A DNA stretch of 64,000 bases, taken from positions 1,862,001-1,926,000 of the forward strand of contig NC_088296.1 in NCBI RefSeq assembly GCF_032854445.1. Direction: 5' to 3'. Position 1 is the stretch's first letter; each line of letters opens with the position of its first letter. Below, one piece after another: positions 21,997 through 34,560 of this stretch. The DNA comes from Liolophura sinensis (lineage: Eukaryota > Mollusca > Polyplacophora > Chitonida > Chitonidae). A model generated the notes under the pieces. It was not told the DNA's origin. It ran no database searches and was given only the letters and a program-made list of their open reading frames with translations. Made by a program: the position numbers and the translations under genes.

Positions 21997-23430
21997 TGTT
22001 ACTTGATTTAAGGGCAAAGACCTCTAGAAATCGACGTAGTTATCACTGAAGAGACCACATTTTTGTGAAATGTTTAAAGGTATTCAAACCTTTTAATTCT
22101 GATGTAGGTTTTATGGATCATACTATCAGAGTTTAGGAACTTTGACCTCACATAAAGTTTTTCCAACTCTAATCACGAAACTAAATGTTGGAATAACTCT
22201 TTTTGCCCATAAGTAAAATATTACTGTAATAATATTCCCCAAAATTACTTCATTCTGGTGATAATGGGGAAAAGGTGATTTGACGTCAGTTTCTAGATAC
22301 CGTCAGTAAACCACATAAAGCCAAATATAGTGTTCAAATATTTGAATGTCTTTCAACATTCTTAAAAAATCGGAAAAAAAAAACAACAAAATAAACAAAA
22401 AGTATTTTTCGCACGGTTTTCAATTGACGAACCTTATTTCATATCTTATTTTTCTTTCACTTTAAACAGGCATTCATTTACTTATAATACAGTAAATTAT
22501 TAATAAAGAAGATGACATGTGTCCTTTGTATGACAAAACAATAGATGCCATACGTACAGGATATTTCATGTATACCATGCATTAGGTATATTATAGGCCT
22601 TACATTATGGAATTTGACCACAGCTCTTTTGTCGCAAACATGTTTGTCACTCCAATTATTCTCGTGAAAATACGCACAAACTCTATCCCTGAATATCAAT
22701 ATTTTCAATCGACTGTTCCGATACATCACTGCCTGTTACAAATAAAACAAACCAACCGTGAAAGCAATTATTCCAATGGGCCTATGTTTCATGCAGTACA
22801 ATGAAGATATTGCTTTTCCTTGTACTTTACGGTTGAAAGGGATTAAATAGCATATTAATAAATACCAAACTCAATTTTCAATTTTGTCTCACTCGGCAGT
22901 GGTTATGTATGATCATAAAACACGGGGTAGCAAATCTGACGAACCGTTTACTCGTGGTAACGGTGGACTTTTATGGCTATGTTTCATAAAAAAGAAATCG
23001 GACAGATACATTGGGAATAACTATAAAACACCTGGCTACATAGTCTAGGTGTAATGCTTCAAGAGTCTGGATTATTTGTTGCCTTTAAGCCGATGCGTTA
23101 CAGTTTATGCTGCCAATAAACGTGAAAGCTTCTATAAAAAGATTTATTGCTGACAAGCTCTTGTTCTGCGCTATGACCTCTTTTTTCTATGCCACGCAAA
23201 AACCTGAACTCTTTGCAGTCGTTCTGCTACCACCAATGCAGTTACTAATTGTTGTATTTATGATTACATTCAATGTGTAAAACCCCAAGCATACATATAT
23301 ACAAATATATAAAAATGGTATTGTTGACAAGCGCAAAATAGGGCCTGGAAATAATGCCCTGATCCCCAAGGGCGATTGCTGGAAGTGTTGTTTCAGAAAA
23401 TTGTAATGTAATGTCCCGATTCCGAGGAAC
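21997..23430. other. No gene or repeat recognised
   Basis: AT-rich and unique-looking. TGTAAAACCCCAAGCATACA at 23277-23296 resembles the ACGTTAAACCCCAAGCA tail of the second SINE group and may be a tail remnant. Confidence 0.45.
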
Positions 23431-23437
23431 CAAATCA

Positions 23438-23545
23438 ATTACCTGTCATCGATTTTGCAGTTAAAGTTTGACAGAAGTACCACTTTATCACGCTTTGTGT
23501 CGATGTTTGATGTTGTCATTAAACAAGGGACCAAGCCGTCCAAGG
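23438..23545. repeat. Fragment of the 26-28 kb duplicated block
   Basis: ATCGATTTTGCAGTTAAAGT, AGAAGTACCACTTTATCACG and GTGTCGATGTTTGATG match 26270-26335 and 27850-27915 in order. Confidence 0.65.
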
Positions 23546-24690
23546 GAGATATATGGGGAAAATTGACACCATAATCCAGCGTTATATGGTGGATCAGATT
23601 GCAATGTTGATTAGAACGGCTTCATGAACAGCGACTAATCCACTTTGATATTTGGGGCGCATTCATGTCACATGGTCGATAAAGCCAGGGCTAAACCATT
23701 TTATTTGTTCTGAAGGCGGTGTATATGCCAGTTCAAACCCCCGACATGTCTTCAGATTATTGCAGTGTCATTGTTTATCATTTTTATTATGTGGACTTAA
23801 CCCATTGTAGAAAGTAATATATCCTAATACTTTCAATTTCTGGGACATCTGATCAGCTGTTTTTAGCCAGTGTATATGTTCTCTTTTCTGACACTGTTAG
23901 TCCATGTCATGTGCAAGATATCAGTATACTGAATTTTCCGGAGAAAATAAACTGGTAGATAATTGTAGTTTTAGCCTTTTAGCTCTACTACTATCTGTCT
24001 TCAAAATAAAGGGAATTATATTATTTCGATTATATGTCGGAAATAGGGCCACCTAACTAGCGGTAACATTACTCATCTTTATTTTTTCTTTTTGTATAAC
24101 GTTGAAATGTTCTTTAGTACGATTCACAAGATATACATTCTTCTCACAAATCTCTGAGTGTTTCTGATTAATAAGTCAGTCAATCTGAAAGAATGGAGAA
24201 GTTCCCCAATGTGGTCATAAAGTTTTTTCTTTCTGTTTTGCATTTGTAACATGTTTAATAATTTGAAAGAACCAAACCTTTCCGTAGAACTAAAGCGCAT
24301 AAATGTAACTGGATCGCTTTATGCAGCGCTATATTCCAGCCATAGCATTATCAGGTTGCTTTATTTCCTTGAAAATGAAAAATTCGGTGTTAATAGTAAA
24401 TAGTTAATAGTAAGTTAATAGTAATAGTAAATGTTTGTGTTAATAGTAACTCGTAAGTCAGATTATTTCAAATAGGTGAATTCAACCAGACTTTTGCATA
24501 GATAAGCGTGGGGCCCTTGCAAGGTATGTTCATAATGGGGCACCAAAACATTGTAAGTTGAATTCGAACTCTTGACCACAAAAGTTGTGGAATATATGTG
24601 GAGTTATCTAAACAACCATGGCCGGCTGGGAGCATGCTGTTACACTAACACAAGTGTAATTCCTAGCAAGCTCTAAGAGGAAATAACAAA
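23546..24690. other. No gene; short GTTAATAGTAA repeats
   Basis: The only structure seen is a small array of TTAATAGTAA at about 24390-24445. The rest is unique-looking AT-rich DNA. Confidence 0.5.
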
Positions 24691-24699
24691 TCATGTTTT

Positions 24700-25090
24700 G
24701 TCCGTGCGATTTTTTTTGTTATCAGTGATTTTGTTTTTTTCTTTTTATGAAAGACTGAAAATTTTAATCAACTTCTGTGAAAGCAGAGGAGATTTTCTCG
24801 AGGGCTGTAAGATGTGGTGCCGCACAGATGACCTGATTAAACCAAGTAGCCTGCCTCTTAGGACTTCTCTTCCCCAAAGGCTTGCTTTTGTTGAAATTCT
24901 AATTTGCACAGATTTCTTGACGTGAAGTGCGAGGATTATACGGGTTAACCTCTAAAAAGGAAGTTAGATAATGTTCTTTAATAAATCCCTGGGAAGGTGA
25001 AGCACTTTGAGCTTTTGTGAACATTTTATTAAGGGTGTTAGAATCGACAAAGCCGCCTAAACTCGAGGTCAGGAAACATGCCGATGAAGT
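24700..25090. repeat. Diverged ~400 bp repeat, copy B
   Basis: Partner of 21240-21640; see the landmarks given there. No reading frame is conserved between the two copies. Confidence 0.45.
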
Positions 25091-25594
25091 AATATGTATC
25101 ATTCTATGCAATTCGTGTTTACCTATGCTTTTAACGTTGTTACAGTCGTGCTACATCTTTCATATTGCATGCTTACAATAGCAAACGTTCATGCTGAACG
25201 CTGACATTAACAACATGACGTTACTGTGACGTCATCCACTGACGCCGCGTCTATTTTCTCTGTACATATTCGTGCACCAATCCTGAAAAATAGGACTGTT
25301 AGCTTTAATGCCTTATTTTTTTTATCTGTCTTCTCATTTTCGGTGAATACAACTCAGTAAGGTCAGGTAGTTGAATCGTTCACGCTTCGGCACATGCTAA
25401 AGTATAACTCGTGAACATAAGCCGGTATTCCCCTACAGAAGCTGTCAGTATTGATGTGCGAGGACATTAAAGTAGTTCTGCTCAGTATTATTAAAACCAC
25501 AGTTCTGTGACTCGAAGTGAAAAAATTCAGAGAAAACTTCCTTTAGTACGACGTAAAACACCAACAAAATAAATAAATCAGCCGTAACGGGGTC
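25091..25594. other. Spacer with a SINE-tail remnant
   Basis: TTAGTACGACGTAAAACACC and AACAAAATAAATAAATCA at 25543-25581 equal the 3' tail of the main SINE family with no body attached. The rest is unremarkable. Confidence 0.55.
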
Positions 25595-26545
25595 CACTCT
25601 GCATTGATTTCCCTTTCCTTACAGGGGTTTGCCTGTGTCAACTCTTCCAGTTCTTTCTACTTCATTTGTTTGATTGAGACAATCCAATAAATATAAATAA
25701 CCCATAAAAACATTGTTTTTTTTAGTTTTCTAATATTTACAAAAATAGTAAAGGAGGAACAACTTCTGAATGCAGTCTTAAATCACTTTCTTGGCTTTTT
25801 ATACTGGTGGAAAGTATAAAACTTTTTTTTAAGAAATGAAACCTAAAATAAAAAGTCAAGCCGATAAAAAGCCCCCAAAGTAATACATCACGTGACAGAC
25901 AATCACCATTTGTCAGTGTTTTTCTCTAGTAAATCCTTCACTTTATACATTATGCCATCATCAACGGTGAGCCAACTTGTTATTTGTTTAATGTCAGAGC
26001 CGTTTTCCCCCGTCTTAGTGTTTCATGTCACCTGAAACTTGAATTATTTTTACCCTAATCTTGTCAGGATGACTGCGATTATTCATTGTTTCTTTGGGCG
26101 GTATCGTCATTACCAACATCTGCTGTCCTGGGTGAAAATGTCGTCTTCGCTAAAAAGCAAAAGATAGCGTAGAATTAACGCACTTATCGAGTCGATCGTG
26201 GAGAGCATTATTGAAGAAACAGGCTCTAATGTCTCAAATCGGGCCGCATAAATGGATTAGTCGGTATCGATTTGGTATTTAAGGTTTGAAAGAAGTACCA
26301 CTTTATCATATTTCGTGTCGATGTTCGATGACTTCCCTGGCAAACTGCTTTCACTTTGAGGTTCTACGCGACCGTGTAAGACGGATATTTCATACAAACA
26401 TGAAATCCGGTTCCGCGAGCTGAGGACAGTTGTGTCCCGAGACAGATGCCAGCGTCGATCCAATAAAGCAATAGACTTAATTAATTTCCAGTCACACTCT
26501 CTGATGTCTAAGACACATGGCACACTGATGTCTAATCCTTATCTA
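25595..26545. repeat. ~1 kb local duplication, unit A
   Basis: Homologous in order to 26850-28145: GTCAAGCCGA, CATCACGTGACAGAC, GTTTCATGTCACCTGAAACT, AATCTTGTCAGG, GCGGTATCGTCATTAC, GGATTAGTCGGTATCGATTT, TTCGTGTCGATG, GAGGACAGTTGTGT and GCACACTGATGT. Minus-strand frames beginning MPCVLDIRE here and MPCALDIRE in unit B shift out of phase within 20 residues, so a shared protein is unlikely. Confidence 0.8.
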
Positions 26546-26849
26546 ACTTTGTTTTAATCGGAAGGTTTGGGAAGATAAGAACGTGTACTGAAAGCGAACA
26601 CATGTTCTAAGATCACTGAAATTGGGCGGAACTGCAAATGGCCCGAAAATTAGATTTACCCAAACTTAGTCTTGTGTTTTCGTTCTTACACGCTGGCAGA
26701 GAGCTGAAGGCATGGCATGTACAAGAACATGCACTATGTACTTTGTTACATTGGCGTACGAACGTGCTGGCAGAGTGACAGACCCTTTCATCAAACCATG
26801 GCTGTGGCTGTCATATTATCGCTAGACCGCTGTCATCAATTATCAAGGG

Positions 26850-28145
26850 ATCCGCTTTTACATGATTTCCTTTTTCCTGTAGAGAGCTTTGTCTGAGGAT
26901 TTATATCTTGATTAATGTAGCCTCAGTATCAACTTCTCAAGCCTTTTCCGCTTCATTTGTTTCGGTGTAAATAATTATAATTCAATCCTATTTTTCCTTT
27001 TTCCAGTATTGACAACATTCAAAGAACGCACTGCACATTCCATAGAATGCAGTCTATAATCATTTATTTTGCCTTTCATGCGAAATGAGAGTATAAAACT
27101 CAAATGTAGTCTTATATTTTATTTCTAAGTATTAACTTTTCCAGTCATTTACGCTTCATTCGTTTCAGTTTGACCAAGAAAAAGATTAAGTAGATTTATC
27201 CAGTATATAACAAAAGTCAAAGAACGCAGCCTGTAATTTGTTTCTTTGCCATTTATGCAAATAGAACGTATCAATCTCCATATTCAAATCTCCTGCAGTC
27301 ACATAATGTGTGTAATCATAAAAAACGGTATCAATGTATACCTAAGAATTGCTTTTGTTCATCTCTGTACTCCGGACTAACACTGACATTTCTCATCGTT
27401 ATTTTTTCTTTTTTAAGCAAAAGTCCTAAAATAGAAAGTCAAGCCGACTATGAAACATCAAAAGATAATGCATCACGTGACAGACTGTCAACATTTGTCG
27501 TTGTTTTTCTCCTGTAGATCCTTCACTTTACACATTATGTTATCATAAAGAGAGAGGAACCATGTTATTCGTTTAATGTCAAAGGCCTTTTCGCCCGTCT
27601 AAGTGTTTCATGGCACCTGAAACTTAAAATTATTTTTACTCTAATCTTGTCAGGTTGACTGCGAGTATTCATTGTTTCTTTGAGCGGTATCGTCATTACA
27701 AACATCTGCTATCCTGGGTGAAAATGACTTCTTCGGCACAGGAACAATATAGACTAGACTTAACGCACTTATCGAGGTCGATCGTGGCGAACATTATTGC
27801 AGAAACCTATTCTAATGTCCCGATTCGGACCGGATAAATGGATTAGTCGGTATCGATTTGGTAGTTTACGTTAAAGGAAGTAACACTTTATCATATTTCG
27901 TGTCGATGCTCGATGACTTGCCTGGCAAACTGTCTTCACTTTAAGTTTCCACGCCACCGTGTATGACGAATATTTTATACAAAGCTGTAATCCTGTTTCG
28001 CGAGCTAAGGACAGTTGTGTGCTGAGACACATGGCAGCGTCGATCCCGAAAACAACAGATTTAATTAATTTCAACATTAAGCCACGTTCTCTGATGTCCA
28101 AAGCGCATGGCACACTGATGTGTAATCCTTACCTAACTGGTTTGT
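26850..28145. repeat. ~1.3 kb local duplication, unit B
   Basis: Second copy, about 300 bp downstream of unit A in the same orientation. Its left part (TTCCGCTTCATTTGTTTC, TCAAAGAACGCA, GTATAAAACTC) is itself present twice, near 26930-27110 and 27130-27260, which explains its greater length. Confidence 0.8.
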
Positions 28146-28209
28146 CTTTTACCAAAGAAGTTTGATAAGATGCTGTAAAATGCCGTTTTGTCATAACATT
28201 AAATATATT

Positions 28210-29355
28210 ACCACACTGAAACAGCGCAAAGGGACCAGGCCTCAGGGAGGCTTAGTCCAGCAGCAGGGAGCAGGCCTCGGGGACGCTTAGTCCAGCGACA
28301 GGGATCAGGCCTCGAGGGTGCTTAGTACAGCAGCAGGGACCAGGCCTCAGGGATGATTAGTCCAGCAGCAGGGACCAGGCCTCGATGATGTTTAGTGCAA
28401 CAACAGGGACCAGGCCTCGAGGATGCTTAGTGCAACAGCAGGTACAAGGCCTCGTGGGTGCTTAGTCCAGCAGCAGGGACAAGGTCTCGAGGATGCTTAG
28501 TCCAGCATCAGGGACAAGGTCTCAGGGATGCTTAGTCCAGCATCAGGGACCAGGTCTCGTGGGTGCTTAATCCAGCAGCAGGGACAAGGTCTCGAGGATG
28601 CTTAATCCAGCAGCAGGGACCAGGCCTCAGGGATGCTTAGTCCAGCAGCAGGGACCAGGCCTCAGGGATGCTTAGTACAGCAGCAGGGACCAGGTCTCAG
28701 GGATGCTTAGTCCAGCAGCAGGGACCAGGCCTCGAGGATGCTTAGTACAGCAGCAGGGACAAGGTCTCGAGGATGCTTAGTCCAGCAGCAGAGACCAGGC
28801 CTCAGGGATGCTTAGTCCAGCAGTAGGGACAAGGTCTCGAGGATGCTTAGTCCAGCAGCAGGGACCAGGCCTCAGGGATGCTTAGTCCAGCAGTAGGGAC
28901 AAGGTCTCGAGGATGCTTAGTCCAGCAACAGGGACCAGGCCTCAGGGATGTTTAGTCCAGCAGCAGGGACAAGGTCTCGAGGATGTTTAGTCCAGCAACA
29001 GGGACAAGGTCTCGAGGATGCTTAGTCCAGCAACAGGGACCAGGCCTCAGGGATGCTTAGTCCAGCAACAGGGACCAGGCCTCGGCGATGCTCAGTCCAG
29101 CAACAGGGACCAGGCCTCGAGGATGCTTAGTACAGCAGCAGGGACCAGACCTCGTGGGTGTTTAGTCCAGCAACAGGGACCAGGCTTCGAGGATGCTTAG
29201 TCCAGCAGCAGTGACCAGGCCTCGGGGATGCTCAGTCCAGCAGGAGGGACCAGGCCTTGAAAATGCTTAATCCAGCAGCAGGGACCAGGCCTCGGGGATG
29301 CTGAGTCCGGCAACAGGGACCAGGCCCCGGGGATGCTTACTCCAGCGGCAGAACC
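28210..29355. repeat. 35 bp minisatellite, ~32 units
   Basis: Unit GGATGCTTAGTCCAGCAGCA plus GGGACCAGGCCTCAG, with an exact 35 bp period (for example 28621 and 28656). Variants CAAGGTCTCGAG and CAGGCCTCAGG alternate in blocks, a sign of block-wise copying. It contains open frames on both strands that are not genes. Confidence 0.95.
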
Positions 29356-29359
29356 CTGG

Positions 29360-30405
29360 TTTATGCAGGAGTAATTATAGAGAGTTAAAAGACCTCTCCC
29401 CTCTATGAACAAAGATGTCCAGTGTTTTGTCTCTCTTGTCCGTTTCTGTAGTACGCCGCATGTTTCCGTGTTTACACTAAATACTTGGCCTGTTAATTTT
29501 AACCTGATAGTCTATTGTCAGAGTGCTAATAGAATGTATTTTGTTATTATAAGACGACATAGTTATAATTATTATGAGAAGGCATTCTAGCATCACTAAG
29601 ACAACATTCAGATCACTCAGATTAGAGTCCAGGGATGTAGCGTTAAGGCAAATATCCACCTACTTTTACCTTGATTTGAAACTGTCTGTTCTTCTTCACC
29701 AGAGTTCCCTGTTCTTTTCACCTTGTGGATGCTTGAGGTTACTCTTTCATATTCACGGTTACATATACTCCACGTCGTCAGCCAAACTAAGATTACTGCA
29801 GGCTTTGCTGTAATGTGATCATCATACGACATCAGGAGTTGGATTCAATATGGAAACTCTCAAGCTAGTATTGTGGGTAACCATATTTTTTGATTATATA
29901 CATCGGACGATATCCTGATACTCTCGACAAAGTAACGAAATCTTGAGACTTAAATATTATTCTGTAATTGAGCGAAGGGTGGAGATTGTTTGTTCGCAAA
30001 ACTTGGTTTCCAGGCAGAACCGTCCTGTATGGATTGATGTTCGTCCGTGCCTTTGGACTGGCGGGCAGTCACGTTTCGCGCAGTAACCGATTCTCTTTTT
30101 TCATCTCTGTTGAGTTTGTTGGGGAAATTCCTATAGGGGTGTTATGACAAGAGGATCGTGGAACACAGATTCGGAATCATGTGTAGCTACATAACAGGTT
30201 AAGGAGTAACGAGACGAGCAAAAGATGTGTAGATTATGTGCGAGACTCCATGTCATACAGGGAAAAGGATGTAGTAAGGTATTCTATCCCAATACCTGTT
30301 CATGTGCACACAGTAAAAAATCCGTACATACTGAAAAAAATAGTAGATCGTTTTCTCTGCGTTAGAAGTCCCAACAACTTCCTCTCTTTGTCTGTCTGTT
30401 CTTCT
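29360..30405. other. No gene or repeat recognised
   Basis: Overlapping short open frames on both strands at 29405-29832 have no codon or motif support. Confidence 0.45.
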
Positions 30406-30407
30406 GT

Positions 30408-30530
30408 CGGGGGGCGGGGAGGAGGGGGGGGGGGGCGGGCGACGGGCGGTCTGTCGGGGGGTCTGTCTGGCGGTCTCTTGGGCTGTCTGGCGATCTGTCG
30501 GGCCGTCTGTCGGGCCATCTGGTGGTTTGT
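30408..30530 (+). repeat. G-rich tract and GTCTG(T/G)CGG repeats
   Basis: Runs of three to twelve G (30411-30460) are followed by about eight degenerate 8-12 bp units such as GGTCTGTCGG and GGCCGTCTGTCGG. Four or more G-runs with short loops make a G-quadruplex possible on the + strand. Confidence 0.75.
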
Positions 30531-30784
30531 CGATCTAGTAGTTAATCAGATATTATGCCATCTTATCTTTTAAGGTCTGAGTGCAAGACGACATCAGGTT
30601 TTGACGAGATGTCGTCACTGTTGCGAAGTGTCGCATATTAATATATGCGTAGTAAGAAATGGCATATTTATCTTCACTACCTTATTACCTACTTACGTGT
30701 CACGTAATTATCCAAAAATAAATACGTTTTATTTCAAAACCTACCAATCACTTATCCACAAAGAGGACAACTTATCTTTCCTGC

Positions 30785-30995
30785 AGAAGCCTGACACGAG
30801 TCTTCTGTAATTAAACTACGGAGGGCAAAGCTAGGTGTCCCAAGCAGCCTGGCTTCGGTAGACCGGAACTGATAGAACGAGTACTTATTTACATGTGGGT
30901 TTGCAGTATCGGGAATGACCGGCCTGAGGCCAGCTATTGACCGAGACGGAAGTACGGAGAGTGACGGGCTCGTCTTCATCACTGTCAGCTTACAA
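30785..30995. repeat. Diverged ~200 bp repeat, copy A
   Basis: TCTTCTGTAATTAAACTACG, AGCTAGGTGTCCCAAGCAGC, GTAGACCGGAACTGATAG and TATTGACCGAGACGGAAGTA have ordered counterparts at 31395-31590 (TCTCCGTAATTAAACGATAT, GAGGTGCCTGATG, ATAGACCGACGCTGATGG, CCAATGACCGTGGAGGGAGT). Similarity is modest. Confidence 0.4.
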
Positions 30996-31384
30996 TAGAT
31001 GTGACAGAACTTTTGCAATAAAAGTGAAACCAAAAAGCCCAGACTTCTCGGTGGACTAAGAAAGTTAAATTAGAATTTTTTTAAAAATTGCTTCCCAATA
31101 TGTTTTCTCTCCCTTGTCACCACCAAAATATTTGATGTAACATTGTCAAAGTTTCATATGTTATTTCATTTTTAAATGTTTAATAGCTGTTGACGGCGTA
31201 TAAATTGATGCCTGTTTCTAGTTCCGTGCATCAAAATAAAACTGTCAGCTACACGGTCGTCTGCTGAATGTAGACTAACACCATTTTGTGCCATCCTGTG
31301 CCAGGTCAGTTAGGGCTTCATCAGTCAGATGACAGGTCCAGTACTGTATCCTACCGCAGGACAAGGCATTTGACCCAGTGGGGA

Positions 31385-31600
31385 TTTGAAATGCGTTCTC
31401 CGTAATTAAACGATATCGGAAGTCTGAGGTGCCTGATGTTGGCTTGGTGCAATAGACCGACGCTGATGGTCTGAAGTCAGGGCTAGTGTTCGCTACGTCT
31501 GCAGAGTAATAGATGAGGTGGCCTCCATGAGAGATATATTGACCCAGCCAATGACCGTGGAGGGAGTTACAGGTGAAGAGAAGGTCTCGTCCAGGGCGTG
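31385..31600. repeat. Diverged ~200 bp repeat, copy B
   Basis: Partner of 30785-30995. The sequence between the two copies (30996-31384) shows nothing recognisable. Confidence 0.4.
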
Positions 31601-31832
31601 ATTGTTAGGGCCTTTTGTTTGTGGACGTCTGTCCCGTATAAGGATTCCTACCAATGAATACATCCTTGGATATACCATTCTTTAGGGCGACTAGCTGGTA
31701 TATGCATCGACTAGTCTGTGTGTACATCTAATGTGCCGATTTGCTAGATGGGGACATAGAGCAAAGAGTTACCTTAGGTGTACAAACGTTACCGTACAAG
31801 TACAAATGTTACCATATATACTTATACCATAT

Positions 31833-32510
31833 ATAAACAGATAATACTCTACATGTACACACATCACTACACATGTACACACATCACTGCACATGTACAT
31901 GTACACACATCACTGTACATGTACACACAGCACCATACATGTACACACAGCACCATACATGTAAACATGTCAGCAAAATGAGCACATATCGCCATACATG
32001 TGCACACATCACTGTGCATGTACACACTGCACCATATATGTTCACACGTCATCATACATGTACACACATCACTATACATATACACATCTCACCATATATG
32101 GAAATGACCTTACATGTACACATCATCATACATGTACACATCATCATACATGTACACTCATAACCATACATGTACACACAACACTATACATGTACACTCA
32201 TCACCATACATGTACACTGATTATCATACAGGTACACTCATCACCATACATGTGCACACATCACCATACATGTACACTCATTACCATACATGTGCACACA
32301 TCGCCATGTATGTACACACATCACCATACATGTACACTCATCACTATACATGTTTACTCATTATCATGCATGTACTAACATAGCCATACACGCACACACA
32401 TCACTGTAATGTACACTCATTATCATGCATGTACACACATATCCATACATGTACACACATCACCATACATATTCAAAAATCACGATACAGGCACACTCAT
32501 CACTATGAGT
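31833..32510. repeat. 20 bp minisatellite (CATACATGTACACACATCAC)
   Basis: More than 30 degenerate units of about 18-22 bp, based on CATACATGTACACACATCAC and the variant with CACTCATCAC. The core ACATGTACA is palindromic, so both strands look alike and several spurious frames arise. Confidence 0.93.
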
Positions 32511-32689
32511 AGTTTCTGCTGGCTGTTACTTTTTATGCCTGTTAATGATAATCGGAATTAAACCCAGACTGAGATGAACCGGAAACCGGAAAGAGACCGG
32601 AAAGCCCTGTAAAACTTATGATCACACCACCGTCACTGCCTTGGCGTTGCTCTTTATACTACAGCCCTATTATGTACTTCGTTCGCGAT

Positions 32690-33075
32690 TCACGAAACCT
32701 CGTTTGGCGACTCACAAAACCTCGAATGGCGGCTCACTAAATCTCGAATGTCGACCCAGGAAACCTCGCATGCCCATTCACAAAACCATGTATTCGTAAA
32801 TCTTAGAAAACGATTCTCGAAACCCATTATTTCAGTTTTATCTAAGGTTTGGTTCTTTTGAACTGTTTTTAAAACATGTTCGTCTATTTTTGTTTTATTT
32901 TTTATGTTCTCATTCAATCGAAAACCATTCACTGACTCCTATTTTAAACTTGTTCTCGCCACGATATGGCTGGATGTGTAGTGAGGCTATAATCACTCAT
33001 TCGCTCCTTTGAAACCCATTACAGCGACTCACCAAAACCCGCAGAGCGACAAACGAAGCCTCGGAAGACAAACGT
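32690..33075. repeat. Degenerate ~22 bp array
   Basis: About five units such as GACTCACAAAACCTCGAATG at 32690-32790, with a second weak cluster (GCGACTCACCAAAACCCGCA) at 33022-33070. The sequence between them is unremarkable. Confidence 0.6.
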
Positions 33076-33079
33076 CTCA

Positions 33080-33405
33080 AGTTAACAAGACAGTCAACCA
33101 ATCGATTAAGTCACCAATGAATCGGCCAAGGACGTCAATCATTCAGTCTACTTTGATTTTTGTCCGTCTTAAGCCTTGTCCTTATTCGTCCACCCTGTGG
33201 ACTTTAGGTCCGTGGCTTATCTTTGCGGGTACCGTGTAACCTGACGCAGGGTTCATCACCAACTAACCTTAGCTGTCTGTCAGCCTCCTCTGGGTCTTCG
33301 GGGTTTCGGGGATGGTGGTTGGGGGGTGTGGTTGGGAAGGTGGGGAAGGGGGTGAGTTCCTGTCACTCTTCAAGTCTTCGGTTCCAATCTTATTTATAGC
33401 CTCTT
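33080..33405. repeat. ~300 bp dispersed block, copy A
   Basis: AGTCAACCAATCGATTAAGT, GACGTCAATCATTCAGTCTA, ATCTTTGCGGGTACC, AACCTTAGCTGTCTG, CCAGCCTCCTCTGGGTCTT-like and CCAATCTTATTT match 37838-38115 in order. Copy A has an extra G-rich insert (33300-33352). Confidence 0.8.
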
Positions 33406-33406
33406 T

Positions 33407-33880
33407 CACCATCGCTACACACTAATTTCACCATTGCTACATACCCATCTCACCATCGCTACACCAACAGTTCACTATTGTTACACACCCATTTCACCAT
33501 GGCAACACCAACAGTTCACCACTGTACACACCCATTTCACCACTGCTACACACCCATTTCACCATCGCTACACCAACAGTTCATCATTGCTACACACCCA
33601 TTTCACCATCGCTACACCAACAGTTTGTCATTGCTACACGCCCATTTCACCATCGCTACACCAACAGTTCACCATTGCTACACACCCATTTCACCATCGC
33701 TACACCAACAGTTCATCATTGCTACACGTCCATTTTACCATCGCTACACCAACAGTTCACCATCGCTACACACCCATTTCACCGTCGCTACACCAACAGT
33801 TCATTATTGCTACACGCCCATTTCACCATCGCTACACCAACAGTTCACCATTGCTACACACCCATTTCACCAAGAGTCAA
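33407..33880. repeat. 44 bp minisatellite, ~11 units
   Basis: Unit CATCGCTACACCAACAGTTC plus ACCATTGCTACACACCCATTTCAC, with an exact 44 bp period at 33607 and 33651. Because 44 is not a multiple of three but stops are absent, all three forward frames stay open. These are not genes. Confidence 0.93.
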
Positions 33881-33883
33881 GAG

Positions 33884-34022
33884 TGGCGATGAATCCATCG
33901 ACTGTAAACAAGTAAACCTGATGGTGACCACAGGCTCTCTTGATGGTATAGCTTGTCTTGACCTACGTTTGTACGAAGACAGAAACGGTTTCCTCTCTCG
34001 CAGACTTTACGACAACAGATAG
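33884..34022 (+). pseudogene. Reverse-transcriptase-like fragment, copy 1
   Basis: The frame LDGIACLDLRLYEDRNGFL followed by SRRLYDNR stops at a TAG just after 34022. It aligns with the fragment at 52424-52510 (DGTSYLDLYFRRDENGYL, SDRLYEKK). The shape S/CxLDL....D.NG.L..RLYDxR is what I recall from the region after the catalytic core of uncharacterised invertebrate reverse-transcriptase proteins (usually LYDKRDDF), and resembles the FLDV...YRKPT region of Penelope-type enzymes. The upstream catalytic domain is absent; the preceding DNA is the 44 bp array. I call it a dead retroelement fragment. The family assignment is from memory. Confidence 0.5.
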
Positions 34023-34149
34023 TTTAAATTTTGACATTTTAAGTTTTAAGTTCCTTACTTGAACAGCAATATACCGACGGGTCCCGCATAATGCATGTAT
34101 AATGCATAATGCGTTGTAGCATTTGGTATAACGTGTGTTGTGTGACGAT

Positions 34150-34560
34150 TTCAATCAACGCTGATTAACCTGTCGCTAGGGTTGGTGTATTCATCGTGCT
34201 AAATTACATCGTCATGCTGGATATATGAACAGCTACAATCAAAGAGCAACTGACATACATATTTTATTATCGACGATTATCGTATATTAGCATAATACAC
34301 AATTTGACTACTTATTCTCTCCTTCGCCTTAGACATGCTTGTGTCTTTGCAGCATCATTGAAACTGCTCACTGCTTCTTCCTGCATGACGCCGCCCTTCA
34401 TTCGTACTGTAAAGACTTTCCTAGTTCATTACCGGTTTGTGCTGAACGTCAGTTTAAGAACTAACCTCGTCAGTACTGACGCGGAACGTCTATTTTGGTT
34501 GACGGCTGGTATACGAATTTCTATTGGGGCGCATAAATTCCGAATATAGGGTATTTGATT
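34150..34560. repeat. Dispersed repeat R3, copy 1
   Basis: TACATATTTTATTATCGACG, TTTGCAGCATCATT, TTCGTACTGTAAAG, TACCGGTTTGTGCTGAACGT and GACGGCTGGTATACGAATTT align in order with 52920-53230 and, in the last half, with 45240-45370. It lies just 3' of a reverse-transcriptase-like fragment, as does the 52.9 kb copy. Confidence 0.55.

Noticed and set aside
26257-28113. Two minus frames starting MPC(V/A)LDIRE as paralogous genes
   Set aside because: Indels throw them out of phase after about 17 residues; the shared sequence is better explained as a duplicated non-coding block.
31998-32378. 126-codon frame rich in T, H and C
   Set aside because: Product of the CATGTACACACAT repeat.
33434-34022. 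Three overlapping frames of 115-152 codons
   Set aside because: All are the 44 bp array read in three phases; only the last 40 codons (reverse-transcriptase-like) are of interest and are listed separately.
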